A DNA stretch of 64,000 bases from Collinsella aerofaciens. GTDB lineage: Bacteria > Actinomycetota > Coriobacteriia > Coriobacteriales > Coriobacteriaceae. The notes below the pieces were generated by a model. That model did not search any database. It saw nothing but the letters and a program-made list of their open reading frames with translations, and was not told the origin of the DNA. The DNA is taken from positions 186,001 to 250,000 of the forward strand of contig NAKE01000001.1 in assembly GCA_008680965.1 (NCBI GenBank), given 5' to 3'. Shown here piece by piece: positions 18,412 through 29,863 of this stretch; the stretch's first letter is position 1; the number at the start of each line of letters is the position of its first letter. The position numbers were made by a program, and so were the translations under genes.

Positions 18412-18528
18412 TGGGACGGGGCTCTTTTAGCTGGTTCGAATGATCGCACCAATCATACCAGTCAAAAAAGCCCCGTCCCAAATTGACCACCTGGGACGGG
18501 GGTCAATGAGTTTTTAATCCCCGTCCCA
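18412..18528. repeat. Two GGGACGGGG hairpins
   Basis: First pair 18412-18423 with 18469-18480 (12 bp perfect, 45-base loop). Second pair 18492-18501 with 18519-18528 (10 bp perfect). All four arms carry TGGGACGGGG or its complement, so the pairs could also form alternative foldings. Located between the luxS start and the kinase stop. Confidence 0.7.
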
Positions 18529-18539
18529 GAAAAATCATG

Positions 18540-20030
18540 CTAGGCAGTGTAGGCAATCGTTGATTTCACGGCGTGGCGCCAGCCGGCGATCTTTTTGGCG
18601 CGCTCGTCGGCGGGCATGGCAGGCTCCACGATGCCGCGGGCGCCGTAGACGTCGACGACATCGCGCGTGTACATGCCCAGCGCAATGCCGCAGGCCCAGG
18701 CCGCACCCAGACCGCTCATCTCGTCGTTGCTCGCGATGCGAATGGACGAACCAACCAAGTCGCTCTCAAACTGCATCAGGTACGCGTCGCGCGTGGGACC
18801 GCCGTCAACACGAAGCTCAGCCAATGCCGCGCCCGAATCCTCGACCATCGCATCAATCACGTCAAAGATCTGATAGGCGATCGACTCGTCAGCGGCCTTC
18901 ACGAATTCCGCGCGACCCGTGGTGCGCGTCATGCCAAAGACGCAGCCCTCGGCGTCACTCGCCCAGTGCGGCGCGCCCAAACCGGTAAACGCCGGCACAA
19001 AGTAGACGCGGCTCGCCGGATTGGCGGCGTAGCACAGGTCGGTAACTTCCTCGGGGTTGTTGATGAGCTCCAGATCGTCGCGCAGCCACGTCTTGACGGC
19101 GCCGGCGTAGCTCACGTTGCCCTCGAGCACGTACTCGGTCACGCCGTCCATACGCCATGCGAGCGAGCTCGAAAGCCCATGCGAGCTGGCAACGAACTCG
19201 TCGCCGACGTTCATCATGACCGAGCTGCCGGTGCCATAGGTAGCCTTGGCCATACCGCGGCTGTGGCAACCCTGCGCGAACAAGGCCGCATGGCTGTCGC
19301 CGAGCACGCCGTGAATGGGCACGGGTGCCGGCAAAAAGCCGCCCAGGTCCGTCGTGCCGAACAGGCCATCGGAATCGGTCACCTGCGGCAGGCAGGCCAC
19401 GTCGATGCCAAAGGCCTCGCACACCGGCTCGCTCCAGCAGCCACGGCGCAGGTCAAAGAGCTGCGTGCGGCTGGCGTTAGACCAGTCGCAGCGGAACTCC
19501 GCGCCGCCCGTGAGCGTCCAGACCACCCAGGCATCGATGGTGCCCAGGCAAAGCTCGCCCGCCGCCGCGGCCTCGGCAGCCGCGGGAACGTTCGCGAGAA
19601 TCCAGGCCATCTTGCCCGCCGGATAGTAGGGCGAGAGCACCAGGCCCGTCGTGTCACGCACCAGCTCGGCCACGCCCTCGCGCGCGGCCAGCTCGTCGCA
19701 TAGCTCGCGGGCGCGGGCGCACTGCCACACCACGGCGTCGCACAGCGGCTCGCCCGTCGTGCGGTTCCAGGCAACGGTGGTCTCGCGCTGGTTGGAGATG
19801 CCGATACCGGCGACGTCGGCCGGGTCGACCCCGGTCTCCTCCACCACAGCGCGCGCCACGGCCAGCACGTTGGCGGCAATCTCGGCCGGATCATGGCTCA
19901 CCCAGCCGGCCTCGTTGACAATCTGGCGATGCGAGCGATCGGCACGATGAATCAAATGGCCGCCCTCGTCCACCAGCAGCGCCTTGGTGCCCTGCGTGGA
20001 TTGATCGATTCCGATGATGTAGCGGCCCAT
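18540..20030 (-). CDS. FGGY-family carbohydrate kinase (glycerol-kinase-like)
   Basis: 496 residues. N-terminal phosphate motif IDQSTQGTK; the signature NQRETTVAWNRTTGEPL and GTIDAWVVWTLTGG are closest to glycerol kinase. Arg and Glu of QRETT, Trp of VVWQ, Tyr of SPYYPAGK and the catalytic Asp of LGDSHAAL are kept. The Gln after that Asp in GlpK (GDQQ) is Ser here and the Phe of YGTGCFMLMN is Ser, so the substrate may not be glycerol. Last gene of an operon with a FucI/AraA-like isomerase and split transketolase, which suggests a ketose or polyol kinase. ATG 20030 with GGGG upstream. Confidence 0.82.
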   Translation of the reverse strand: MGRYIIGIDQSTQGTKALLVDEGGHLIHRADRSHRQIVNEAGWVSHDPAEIAANVLAVARAVVEETGVDPADVAGIGISNQRETTVAWNRTTGEPLCDAVVWQCARARELCDELAAREGVAELVRDTTGLVLSPYYPAGKMAWILANVPAAAEAAAAGELCLGTIDAWVVWTLTGGAEFRCDWSNASRTQLFDLRRGCWSEPVCEAFGIDVACLPQVTDSDGLFGTTDLGGFLPAPVPIHGVLGDSHAALFAQGCHSRGMAKATYGTGSSVMMNVGDEFVASSHGLSSSLAWRMDGVTEYVLEGNVSYAGAVKTWLRDDLELINNPEEVTDLCYAANPASRVYFVPAFTGLGAPHWASDAEGCVFGMTRTTGRAEFVKAADESIAYQIFDVIDAMVEDSGAALAELRVDGGPTRDAYLMQFESDLVGSSIRIASNDEMSGLGAAWACGIALGMYTRDVVDVYGARGIVEPAMPADERAKKIAGWRHAVKSTIAYTA

Positions 20031-20052
20031 GGCCACCCCTTTCAAAACGAAC

Positions 20053-20079
20053 GTGACAAAGGGACGGTCCCTTTGTCAC
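20053..20079. repeat. Intercistronic hairpin GTGACAAAGGGA
   Basis: Perfect 12-bp arms (20053-20064 with 20068-20079) around a 3-base loop, between the transketolase C-terminal gene and the kinase gene. It may process or stabilise the operon mRNA, and it resembles the other GGGAC-containing intergenic hairpins. Confidence 0.65.
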
Positions 20080-20086
20080 ATTCCAG

Positions 20087-21028
20087 TTACTCTGCGGGCA
20101 GGAACTCGGCAACGGTCTTGGCGATTCCGGCACCCGTCAGGCCGTAGTGCGCAAAGATCTCGGGGCTCGTGCCGGTGATGACCGGCGCGTCGGGCAGGGA
20201 GAGGCACTTGACCGGACGCGGGCAATGCTCACCCACCACCTGCGCGACCATGGAACCCAGGCCGCCGAAGGGGCTGTGCTCCTCGACGGTCACGACGGCG
20301 CGCGTGGCGCCGGCGGCCTCAATCACGGCCTCGGTGTCGAGCGGCTTGACGCAGTACATGTCGAGCACCGTTGCCGAGATGCCCTGCTCGGCCAGCAGGT
20401 CGGCGGCGTCCACGGCATGGCGGACCATCTCGCCGGTGGCGACGAGCGTCACATCGGTGCCGCGGCGCACCCAAGTGGCGCGATCCATCTGGAACGGGCA
20501 CTCGTCCTCGGTGTACACGTCCTCGACCGGATTGCGGCCCACGCGGATATAGGCCGGCTTGTTATCGGCTGCCAGGGCGCGCACGAGCTCGGCGGTCTGG
20601 AAGCGGTCGCTTGGCAGATACACGCGCATGTTGGGAATCGCGCTCATGGCGGCGATATCCTGCGCGGAGTGGTGGCTCATGCCCAGGGCGCCGTAGGACA
20701 CGCCGCCCGAGATACCGATGAGCTTGACGTTGGTGTTGGAATACGAGACGTCGACTTTGCACTGCTCATACGAGCGCGTGGTCACAAAGGACGCCGGCGA
20801 AGCGGCCCAGGCCTTCTTGCCGCACGAAGCCATACCGGCAGCGATGCTCACCAGGTCCTGCTCGGCAATGCCGACCTCAACGGACTGCTGAGGATACTGA
20901 TCAAAGAACGGCGTGAGCGACGCGGAGCCACGGGAGTCAGAGCACAGGACGACGATGTCCTTATCGGTCTTCGCGGCCTCGAGCAGCGTGTCGCAGATAA
21001 CCTTGCGATTGGCGATCTTGTTAGCCAT
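20087..21028 (-). CDS. Transketolase, C-terminal subunit
   Basis: 313 residues from ATG 21028, corresponding to the pyrimidine-binding and C-terminal domains of transketolase. The ThDP-activating Glu lies in VEVGIAEQDLVSIAAGMA, and SYGALGMSHHSAQDIA and a C-terminal domain (EEHSPFGGLGS) follow. The start codon overlaps the stop of the N-terminal subunit gene by eight bases, so the two halves should be made in equal amounts and form one enzyme. It transfers two-carbon ketol units between sugar phosphates in the cytoplasm. Confidence 0.92.
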   Translation of the reverse strand: MANKIANRKVICDTLLEAAKTDKDIVVLCSDSRGSASLTPFFDQYPQQSVEVGIAEQDLVSIAAGMASCGKKAWAASPASFVTTRSYEQCKVDVSYSNTNVKLIGISGGVSYGALGMSHHSAQDIAAMSAIPNMRVYLPSDRFQTAELVRALAADNKPAYIRVGRNPVEDVYTEDECPFQMDRATWVRRGTDVTLVATGEMVRHAVDAADLLAEQGISATVLDMYCVKPLDTEAVIEAAGATRAVVTVEEHSPFGGLGSMVAQVVGEHCPRPVKCLSLPDAPVITGTSPEIFAHYGLTGAGIAKTVAEFLPAE

Positions 21029-21857
21029 TGATGGCCTCCTTATGGGCAGCGAAATCGGCGATGATCTGGGCATATTCCTCATCGTTGGGCAGGTGATGAT
21101 GCCAGCTGGCCTTGTCCTCCATGACGGGCGAGCCGTAGCCCTTCACCGTGTTGAGGATGATGACCGTGGGCTTACCCTTGGTCTCGGCAGCAAGCGTCAG
21201 CGCAGCGTCAATCGCCTGGACGTCGTTGCCCGGAATGGAGAGCACGTTCCACCCAAAGGCAGCCCAGCGCTCCTCCTGCGAATCCTGCTTCATGACGTCC
21301 TCGGTGCTGCCGCTAATCTGCAGGCGGTTGCGGTCCACGAGCGCGCACAGGTTATCGAGCTGATAGTTGCCGCCGCTCATGGCGCCCTCCCAGACCGAAC
21401 CCTCGGCAAGTTCGCCGTCGCCCATGATGGTGTAGACGCGGTAGTCGCGGCCGTCCATCTTGCCGGCGAGCGCCATGCCCACGGCCACGGGCAGGCCGTG
21501 GCCCAGCGAGCCCGAGTTCATCTCGATGCCCTTGAGCTTGTTGTTGGGGTGGCCGATGTAGGGGCTGCCGAACTTGGAGAAGCGGGCCTTGACGTCGTCG
21601 AGGTCAAGATAGCCCTCGTGGCAGAGCACCGCGTAGTAGGCCTCCATGGCGTGCCCCTTGGAAAGCACGAAGCGATCGCGGTTGGGATCGTCGACGGTCT
21701 CGGGCGAAATGTTGAGGTGGTTGGCATAGAGGGTCATGAGGGCGTCGATCACCGACATGTCACCGCCGATGTGGCCGCCGGCACCAGCCATGATGATATC
21801 GACGCAATCGCGGCGAAGATCCCAACGCAGGGACTCAAGCTCTTCGATAGTTGCCAT
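21021..21857 (-). CDS. Transketolase, N-terminal subunit
   Basis: 278 residues, the ThDP-binding half of transketolase: GHIGGDMSVIDAL near 27, SKGHAMEAYYA, MNSGSLGHGLPVAVGMALA and the Mg/ThDP motif GDGELAEGSVWEGAM. GAGGAG precedes the ATG. It begins two bases after the isomerase stop codon. Split transketolases are common in Firmicutes and Actinobacteria, and when placed in a sugar operon they usually serve pentose or related sugar phosphate breakdown. Confidence 0.92.
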   Translation of the reverse strand: MATIEELESLRWDLRRDCVDIIMAGAGGHIGGDMSVIDALMTLYANHLNISPETVDDPNRDRFVLSKGHAMEAYYAVLCHEGYLDLDDVKARFSKFGSPYIGHPNNKLKGIEMNSGSLGHGLPVAVGMALAGKMDGRDYRVYTIMGDGELAEGSVWEGAMSGGNYQLDNLCALVDRNRLQISGSTEDVMKQDSQEERWAAFGWNVLSIPGNDVQAIDAALTLAAETKGKPTVIILNTVKGYGSPVMEDKASWHHHLPNDEEYAQIIADFAAHKEAING

Positions 21858-21859
21858 TT

Positions 21860-23260
21860 CTACTCTCCTCGCAGGTAGGCTTTGACGTCTTCTTCAATGG
21901 GGTCGTACAGGTCGGGCTGGATGCCGATGTACTTGCAGGCCTCGTAGAGCACCGGCACCACGTTGGCGTGAATAGCGACGCAGTGGTGGATGTAGGGGCC
22001 CTCGACGATCTTGGCCTCGAGGCGCTTGAGGTTTTCGACCTCGACCCACAGGTAGGTGCCCATGCCGGCCGGGCCGTCGATGCCGCGGGCGTTGCCCAGC
22101 AGCAGCGAGTACTCGCCGTTGTCACCGTCAAAGCGGGCAAGGGTGAGGTCGCCGTGCTTGGCCTCGGCCGTCAGCGCGCCGGGGTGATCGAAAGCCAGCG
22201 GGTAGGTGAGCTTGGGCTTGACGGCCGCGCAGCTGCAGGGCCAGGGGCCGCAATGCTGCAGCAGCTCGCCGTTCTCGTTATCGGGATGGCGCACGGTCCA
22301 GTCGGCGAACATGCCGCGGTGACGGCCCAGGTCGGCGGCCTCGACCATCAGCGCGGTGATGGCGCCGTGGATATCGGTCTCGCATACGATAGGAATGCCC
22401 ATCTCGTTGAGGATGGCGTTGGCGGCGCAGGGCATAATGCCCAGCTCGTCCTGCAGAGCGTTCCAGCACTGAATGGCACCGGCGTTGCAGCCATACTTCT
22501 CGACCAAGCGCTTCATGGCGATGGCAAGACCGGCGACCGCGGGGACCTTGTCCTCGGGGATGCAGATCTCAAAGCTGTCGTTGATGTGGGCAAGCATGGC
22601 GGCCATGGCCTGCTCGTCGGCCTGGGCGTCGCGCACAGCCTGGACAAGTTCGGTCATGGGGATAGGCGAAAGCTGGATGTTGAACTTCTCGAGCAGCTCG
22701 CCCTCGTTGCACATGATCGACCAGAAGTCGAACGGACGGGTGGCCATCTGCAGGATGCGGGTGTGCTTGAAGGTCTTGACCACGTTGCAAACGGCCAAAA
22801 AGTCCCAAACGCCGCGCTCGAACTCGGGGTCGGTCAGGCGGCAGTTGGTCATGTAGGTGAAGGGAACCTGGAAGCGGCGCAGGACCTTGCCGGTGGCGAA
22901 CAGGCCGCACTGGCTATCGCGCAGGCGTGTGCCGTCGGGCTCGGGGCGCTCGTCGCGCGGACCCCACAGCAGTACGGGTAGACCGAGCTCGCGGGCAAGG
23001 CGAGCGCAAACGTACTCGGTGCCAAAGTTGGCGTGGCACAGCATAATGCCATCGACGCCCTCGGCGCGGAATTTCTTGACGATGGGCTCGATATGGCTGT
23101 CGTCGAACAGCAGGCCCTCTTCATTGATGTCGTCGATATCCACGATGTCGACGCCGATCTCGCGCAGGCGATCAGCCGTCAGGCCGCGATACTTGATTGC
23201 GTCCGGCGCGCTAAAGATGCTGCGGCGCGTGGGCACAAAGCCGAGCTTGATCTTGTCCAT
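21860..23260 (-). CDS. L-fucose/L-arabinose isomerase family protein
   Basis: 466 residues of the FucI/AraA-like sugar isomerase family, which interconverts aldoses and ketoses with Mn or Mg. Visible: MLCHANFGTEY near 92, an N-terminal Rossmann-like domain, and CETDIHGAITALM near 318, whose acidic residues are candidate metal ligands. It lacks the length (about 590) of classical FucI, so the sugar should not be named from sequence. First gene of the operon 23260-18540, behind the repeated TAAACA/TGTTTA motifs. GGGGAGG precedes the ATG. Confidence 0.82.
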   Translation of the reverse strand: MDKIKLGFVPTRRSIFSAPDAIKYRGLTADRLREIGVDIVDIDDINEEGLLFDDSHIEPIVKKFRAEGVDGIMLCHANFGTEYVCARLARELGLPVLLWGPRDERPEPDGTRLRDSQCGLFATGKVLRRFQVPFTYMTNCRLTDPEFERGVWDFLAVCNVVKTFKHTRILQMATRPFDFWSIMCNEGELLEKFNIQLSPIPMTELVQAVRDAQADEQAMAAMLAHINDSFEICIPEDKVPAVAGLAIAMKRLVEKYGCNAGAIQCWNALQDELGIMPCAANAILNEMGIPIVCETDIHGAITALMVEAADLGRHRGMFADWTVRHPDNENGELLQHCGPWPCSCAAVKPKLTYPLAFDHPGALTAEAKHGDLTLARFDGDNGEYSLLLGNARGIDGPAGMGTYLWVEVENLKRLEAKIVEGPYIHHCVAIHANVVPVLYEACKYIGIQPDLYDPIEEDVKAYLRGE

Positions 23261-23286
23261 GTACGTCCTCCCCTAATCACATGTTC

Positions 23287-23404
23287 AGTAAACAGACGCA
23301 TGTTTCGTTTTGTTCTGTTTACTAAATGTTTTACTCTTTTGTTTAATAGTCTAGCGCGAAAGTCCCGTAAACGGTAGAGAAATCAGCCTAAACGGTATGT
23401 AAAC
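23287..23404 (-). promoter_or_regulatory. Operator cluster of the sugar isomerase operon
   Basis: AGTAAACAG (23287-23295) and CTGTTTACT (23315-23323) form a perfect 9-bp inverted repeat. Upstream are two direct TAAACGGTA repeats (23368-23376 and 23389-23397) and a third TAAAC at 23400. The pattern repeat-GAAATC-repeat parallels 1744-1783. No convincing -35/-10 pair was found. Inference: binding region for the LacI regulator at 24529. Confidence 0.55.
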
Positions 23405-23422
23405 AAACTGAACATACAAGGG

Positions 23423-23452
23423 AAACAAAAAGAGGGCCCCGAAGGACCCTCT
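23423..23452 (-). terminator. UUCG-loop terminator of the lacI-family gene
   Basis: Stem 23431-23439 with 23444-23452 (9 bp with one G-U pair), UUCG tetraloop on the minus strand, followed by TTTTTGTTT. Classic rho-independent terminator downstream of the regulator gene. Confidence 0.9.
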
Positions 23453-23518
23453 CTTAGTAGCGTTAGATATGGCTGCCTTAGCGAGCTTTGCCGCCCTGCG
23501 CCCCGGCGTTTTCTTCGC

Positions 23519-24529
23519 CTAGATCTCGCACACGCTCTGGCGCTCGACAAAGTAGGTCGACACGGCCGTCTTGCAGGTATAGCTCTTGGGGTTGCGGATG
23601 TTGCCCACCAGGCGACGCACCGCGATCTCGCCCACCTCGTGCTTGGGAACATGCACCGTGGTGAGCGGCGGGTTGGAGAAGGCGCCCAAAGACAGGTCGT
23701 CAAAGCCGATGATCGAGACATCCTCGGGCACGCGAATACCGTGCTCGTTGAACGCGCGCATGGCGCCCACGGCGAGCACGTCGTTCTCGGCAAAGAAAGC
23801 CGTCGGCAGATCGTCGCGCGAGACGTTGTCGAGCCACACGCCCATGTCGCGATAGGCACCCTCGAGCGTGGTGCCCAACGTGACACGCCATGCCGGATTG
23901 GCCTCGAGGCCCGCGTCCTCAAGCGCTTGGCGATAGCCGCGCTCGCGGTCCTTAAAGTTGCGGATCCGAAGGTCGCCCGCCAGATAGCCGATTTGCCTGT
24001 GGCCTTTCTCGATAAGGTAATCCACGGCACGCAGCACCGAATCGGTGTTGGCGATGACTACGGCATCGAAGTACTGGCGATCGCTCCAGCCGTCGAGCAC
24101 AATCAGGTGGGCGGCAGCGTCGGCGAACAGGGCGTAGTCCTCCTCGCCCAGCTCGGTGCCCATCAGCACGATGGCGGCCGACGGGTCGGCGATCAGGCCC
24201 TCGACCTGCGGGCGCACGGCGTCCAGGTCGCTAAAGTCGAGCGAGACAAAGCTCGTGCTCATGCCGTGGCGACGCGCCTGGCGCTCCACGCCCTCGATGA
24301 CCGCGGGATGGAAGGTGCTCTCGTCCAGGATGGCGCCCGTCTTGCGCGCAAGCACAAACTGGATGCTCTCGAGCTGCGTCGACTGCTGATAGCCAAGCGA
24401 CTGCGCGCACTCCAGGATGACCTTGGCGGTCTCCTCGCTCACGCTGCGCTTGCGGTTGAGCGCGTTGGACACGGTTGCGGGCGAAAAGCCGGTAATGCGG
24501 CTGATCTCGCGGACGCTTGCTTTAGCCAT
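23519..24529 (-). CDS. LacI-family transcriptional regulator
   Basis: 336 residues from ATG 24529 (MAKASVREISRITGFSPATV); the longer in-frame start at 24610 would add a non-family extension. Residues 4-50 form the LacI HTH with hinge (ATVSNALNRKRSVSEET). Residues 60-336 form a periplasmic-binding-protein-like sugar domain. It is probably a repressor or activator of the neighbouring isomerase/transketolase/kinase operon and, from shared motifs, perhaps of the 1552/2043 genes. An operator-like site at 24613 suggests autoregulation. Effector unknown. Confidence 0.9.
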   Translation of the reverse strand: MAKASVREISRITGFSPATVSNALNRKRSVSEETAKVILECAQSLGYQQSTQLESIQFVLARKTGAILDESTFHPAVIEGVERQARRHGMSTSFVSLDFSDLDAVRPQVEGLIADPSAAIVLMGTELGEEDYALFADAAAHLIVLDGWSDRQYFDAVVIANTDSVLRAVDYLIEKGHRQIGYLAGDLRIRNFKDRERGYRQALEDAGLEANPAWRVTLGTTLEGAYRDMGVWLDNVSRDDLPTAFFAENDVLAVGAMRAFNEHGIRVPEDVSIIGFDDLSLGAFSNPPLTTVHVPKHEVGEIAVRRLVGNIRNPKSYTCKTAVSTYFVERQSVCEI

Positions 24530-24612
24530 CGTTCCCCCTAGCATCGGTCGCGGCCGAGCATCGTGGCTTGACCGCCCCGTGGCTCGGCAACTAAACGACC
24601 GCAAATTCAATC

Positions 24613-24634
24613 TAAACAGAATAGTAAATGTTTA
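24613..24634 (-). promoter_or_regulatory. TAAACA-N10-TGTTTA upstream of the LacI gene
   Basis: An inverted repeat with a 10-base spacer about 85 bases upstream of the regulator start, the same half-sites as upstream of the isomerase operon. A candidate autoregulatory site. Confidence 0.45.
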
Positions 24635-24711
24635 TTAGCTAGTTTAGCCTGTTGTCAAGCGAAGTGGCACGACTATTCCCCCAACGGGCGCATTTGTCCA
24701 TCTTAACGTTA

Positions 24712-27725
<3,014 letters not shown>

Positions 27726-27795
27726 CATTGGCTCCTTTGCACAATCTTGGCTTACTGTTCGAATCGGCAAAGGTCATGCCCCGAATGGCTACGGG

Positions 27796-28635
27796 TTACA
27801 ATCCTTTTTTGGAGATGATCCGGTTGAGATGGATCATCAGATAGAGTTCCTCCTCCTCGGAGAGCGTGGCGTCCCACGTTTCACGACAATAGGAACCGAT
27901 ATGCTTCACGCACTCTGCCAACTGCGGAAACTCCTCACGAAAGTTCTTGTACATCTGCATGTTGGCGCTGTTCAGCGACTCGCCGGCTTGAATGCGCTTG
28001 AACAGGTACCGCAGATGCGTGGCGAAGCGGGTGAAATCAAAGGAATCGCGGTCGACAATAATGCGGAAATCGCTTTCGAGAATCTCGATAACGTCCTCGA
28101 GCATATCGTCGAACTGCTTTGCGGGCTCGGCCGTGGCTTTGACGGCTTCAACAACCCGTGCGTTCACGAGATTCATCGCAATACTGGCAATCTCATCCTT
28201 GGGAAGCCGCTCTCCGAGCTCCTTCTCGAGTCGCATGACGATAAACTGGGCAGCCTTGTATTCCTTCGGATACGTCTCCCGCACTTCATAGGCAAGAGGC
28301 ATCGCGATGCGGACCCCCTTTTGGGCTCGCGCAACGGCAAACGACAGGTGATCAGCCATGAACAGCGTCGCATTGGTCGAGAGGTCGTAGGGCAGTTCGT
28401 TGGCAACGATGTCCATAACTTTCGCCGCAAACATCACGATATCCGAGGGAAGATCCCTCATGACATCTTGTCCTTTAGGATCAATGTCGTAAAACGTATG
28501 CTCGATTTTAGAAAGAGGGAGCTCTCGAGGAAAATCTCCGCCGAAACCGACGCCCCTGCCCATGGCGATGACATCTCGCCCCTGTCCGTCACGGCAAAGA
28601 ACCGCGTTGTTGTTAAGCTTTTTAATTGCAAGCAT
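27796..28635 (-). CDS. licT: BglG/LicT-family transcriptional antiterminator
   Basis: 279 residues. RNA-binding CAT domain 1-60 (KKLNNNAVLCRDGQGRDVIAMGRGVGFG), then PRD1 (about 65-165) and PRD2 (170-279). Regulatory histidines: ADHLSFA in PRD1, ATHLRYL and MIHLNRI in PRD2. The second PRD1 histidine (usually in HxVNA) appears to be Asn (AMNLVNA). When the sugar is present the protein binds the RAT hairpins and prevents termination at 28665-28708, so it controls its own operon. AAGGAGG precedes ATG 28635. Confidence 0.93.
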   Translation of the reverse strand: MLAIKKLNNNAVLCRDGQGRDVIAMGRGVGFGGDFPRELPLSKIEHTFYDIDPKGQDVMRDLPSDIVMFAAKVMDIVANELPYDLSTNATLFMADHLSFAVARAQKGVRIAMPLAYEVRETYPKEYKAAQFIVMRLEKELGERLPKDEIASIAMNLVNARVVEAVKATAEPAKQFDDMLEDVIEILESDFRIIVDRDSFDFTRFATHLRYLFKRIQAGESLNSANMQMYKNFREEFPQLAECVKHIGSYCRETWDATLSEEEELYLMIHLNRIISKKGL

Positions 28636-28664
28636 GGTGAACCTCCTTTCAAGAACACTCACAG

Positions 28665-28708
28665 AAAAAGGCATGATAGCCAATAGCAGTGCTATTGCGG
28701 TCATGCCT
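28665..28708 (-). terminator. Attenuator terminator of the licT operon
   Basis: Minus-strand stem AGGCATGA/TCATGCCT (28701-28708 with 28669-28676) with inner stem CAATAGC/GCTATTG, followed by TTTTTCT. It overlaps the second RAT sequence so that RAT folding and terminator folding are mutually exclusive. Confidence 0.88.
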
Positions 28709-28721
28709 TACGTAACAATCC
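28699..28721 (-). promoter_or_regulatory. RAT antiterminator site 2
   Basis: Minus-strand GGATTGTTACGTAAGGCATG matches the ribonucleic antiterminator consensus (GGATTGTTAC ... GGCA). Its 3' half is the ascending arm of the attenuator. Confidence 0.82.
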
Positions 28722-28738
28722 GTGTTGTATTGCTCTTG

Positions 28739-28767
28739 GGCATGCCTCCACACAGGAGTAACAATCC
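28739..28767 (-). promoter_or_regulatory. RAT antiterminator site 1
   Basis: Minus-strand GGATTGTTACTCC, loop, GGAGGCATGCC: an excellent RAT hairpin, closer to the promoter. No T-ending terminator stem is obvious between it and site 2. Confidence 0.82.
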
Positions 28768-28781
28768 AAGATGCAGAATGC

Positions 28782-28787
28782 ATTATA
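28782..28787 (-). promoter_or_regulatory. -10 box of the licT operon
   Basis: Consensus TATAAT on the minus strand just upstream of RAT site 1. The -35 region is GC-rich and does not match consensus. Confidence 0.6.
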
Positions 28788-28884
28788 GCGCTCTCCCCGC
28801 CCCGGGGACCATCGGGCTGGCGAACGGTAGATGTCGGCCCGCCAGCGGCCACATCGAGCAGATGGGCGTGCTTCGATCCCGAGC

Positions 28885-29859
28885 CTAGCCTAGGATGCGG
28901 GCCATGCGCGCCTTGAACTCGGACAGAAAGCGCGGGGCGTCCACGGTGAGTGCCACAAGCGCGCTCTTGTCGGGGTCGGACAGGCGATGCTCGTCGCAGA
29001 TAGTGCGGCCGCGATACTCGCCGAGCAGGTCGACGCGCAAGTTGCAACCAAGTGCACCTACGAGCGTGGGGTCAATCGCCACGGCGACGGCCAGCGGATC
29101 GTGCAGCGCGCAGCCACCCAGGTAGGGGGCGTTCATCTCGTACGAGCCAATGTAGTGTTCCACCATGCTCGCAAATGCGCAGCCCGCCATGGTGCCCGAG
29201 CCCGTCCAGCCGGCAATGTCGCGGCGCGTAAGCACCACGCGATGCGTCACGTCCAGGCCCACCATGGTGAGCTTGCGACCCGAGCGCAGCACGGTATCGG
29301 CCGCCTCGGGATCGCTTGCCATGTTGGCCTCGGCACCCGCGCTCACGTTGCCGGGCACGGTCAGGGCGCCGCCCATTACCACCACGCGGCCGATAGACAT
29401 CACCGCTGCCGCATCGCGCTCCAGGGCAAGCGCCAGGTTGGAGAGCGGGCCGATCGCTACGTAGACCAGATCGGAACCATAGGTGCGCGCGGCATCGATC
29501 AGATAATCGACCGCGGCGTTGCCATCGGCAGACGTCGCCCCCACCGGCTCGTAGGGCGACGCGGGCACGCTCGCGCCGCCGATGCCGTTCTTGCCGTGGA
29601 TGAGCGCGGTGGACGCCGGCGGCGTATAGGGCTCAGTCGCCTGCAGAGGACGGTCGGCACCCAGATACACCGGCACCTCGGGACGACCCAACAGGTCAAG
29701 CACCGCCAGACAGTTATGCGCCGACTGGTCGACGCGCACGTTGCCAAAGCACGTGGTAATGCCGACGAGTTCCACCTCGGGGCTCGCGATGGCATAGGCA
29801 AGCGCCATCGCATCGTCCACACCCATATCCAGATCAAGGATCAGCTTCTTAATTGCCAT
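28885..29859 (-). CDS. Inosine-uridine-preferring nucleoside hydrolase
   Basis: 324 residues. It hydrolyses ribonucleosides to base and ribose. The metal-binding N-terminus is DLDMGVDDAMALAYAI (Asp9, Asp11, Asp15, Asp16; the usual sequence is DTDPGxDD). GPLSNLALAL, the MGGALTVPGN motif and a C-terminal Asp in ALHDPLAVAVA complete the site. Starts five bases after the ribokinase stop, so both are one operon: released ribose becomes ribose 5-phosphate. Base preference (purine or pyrimidine) cannot be told. Confidence 0.93.
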   Translation of the reverse strand: MAIKKLILDLDMGVDDAMALAYAIASPEVELVGITTCFGNVRVDQSAHNCLAVLDLLGRPEVPVYLGADRPLQATEPYTPPASTALIHGKNGIGGASVPASPYEPVGATSADGNAAVDYLIDAARTYGSDLVYVAIGPLSNLALALERDAAAVMSIGRVVVMGGALTVPGNVSAGAEANMASDPEAADTVLRSGRKLTMVGLDVTHRVVLTRRDIAGWTGSGTMAGCAFASMVEHYIGSYEMNAPYLGGCALHDPLAVAVAIDPTLVGALGCNLRVDLLGEYRGRTICDEHRLSDPDKSALVALTVDAPRFLSEFKARMARILG

Positions 29860-29863
29860 TGTT

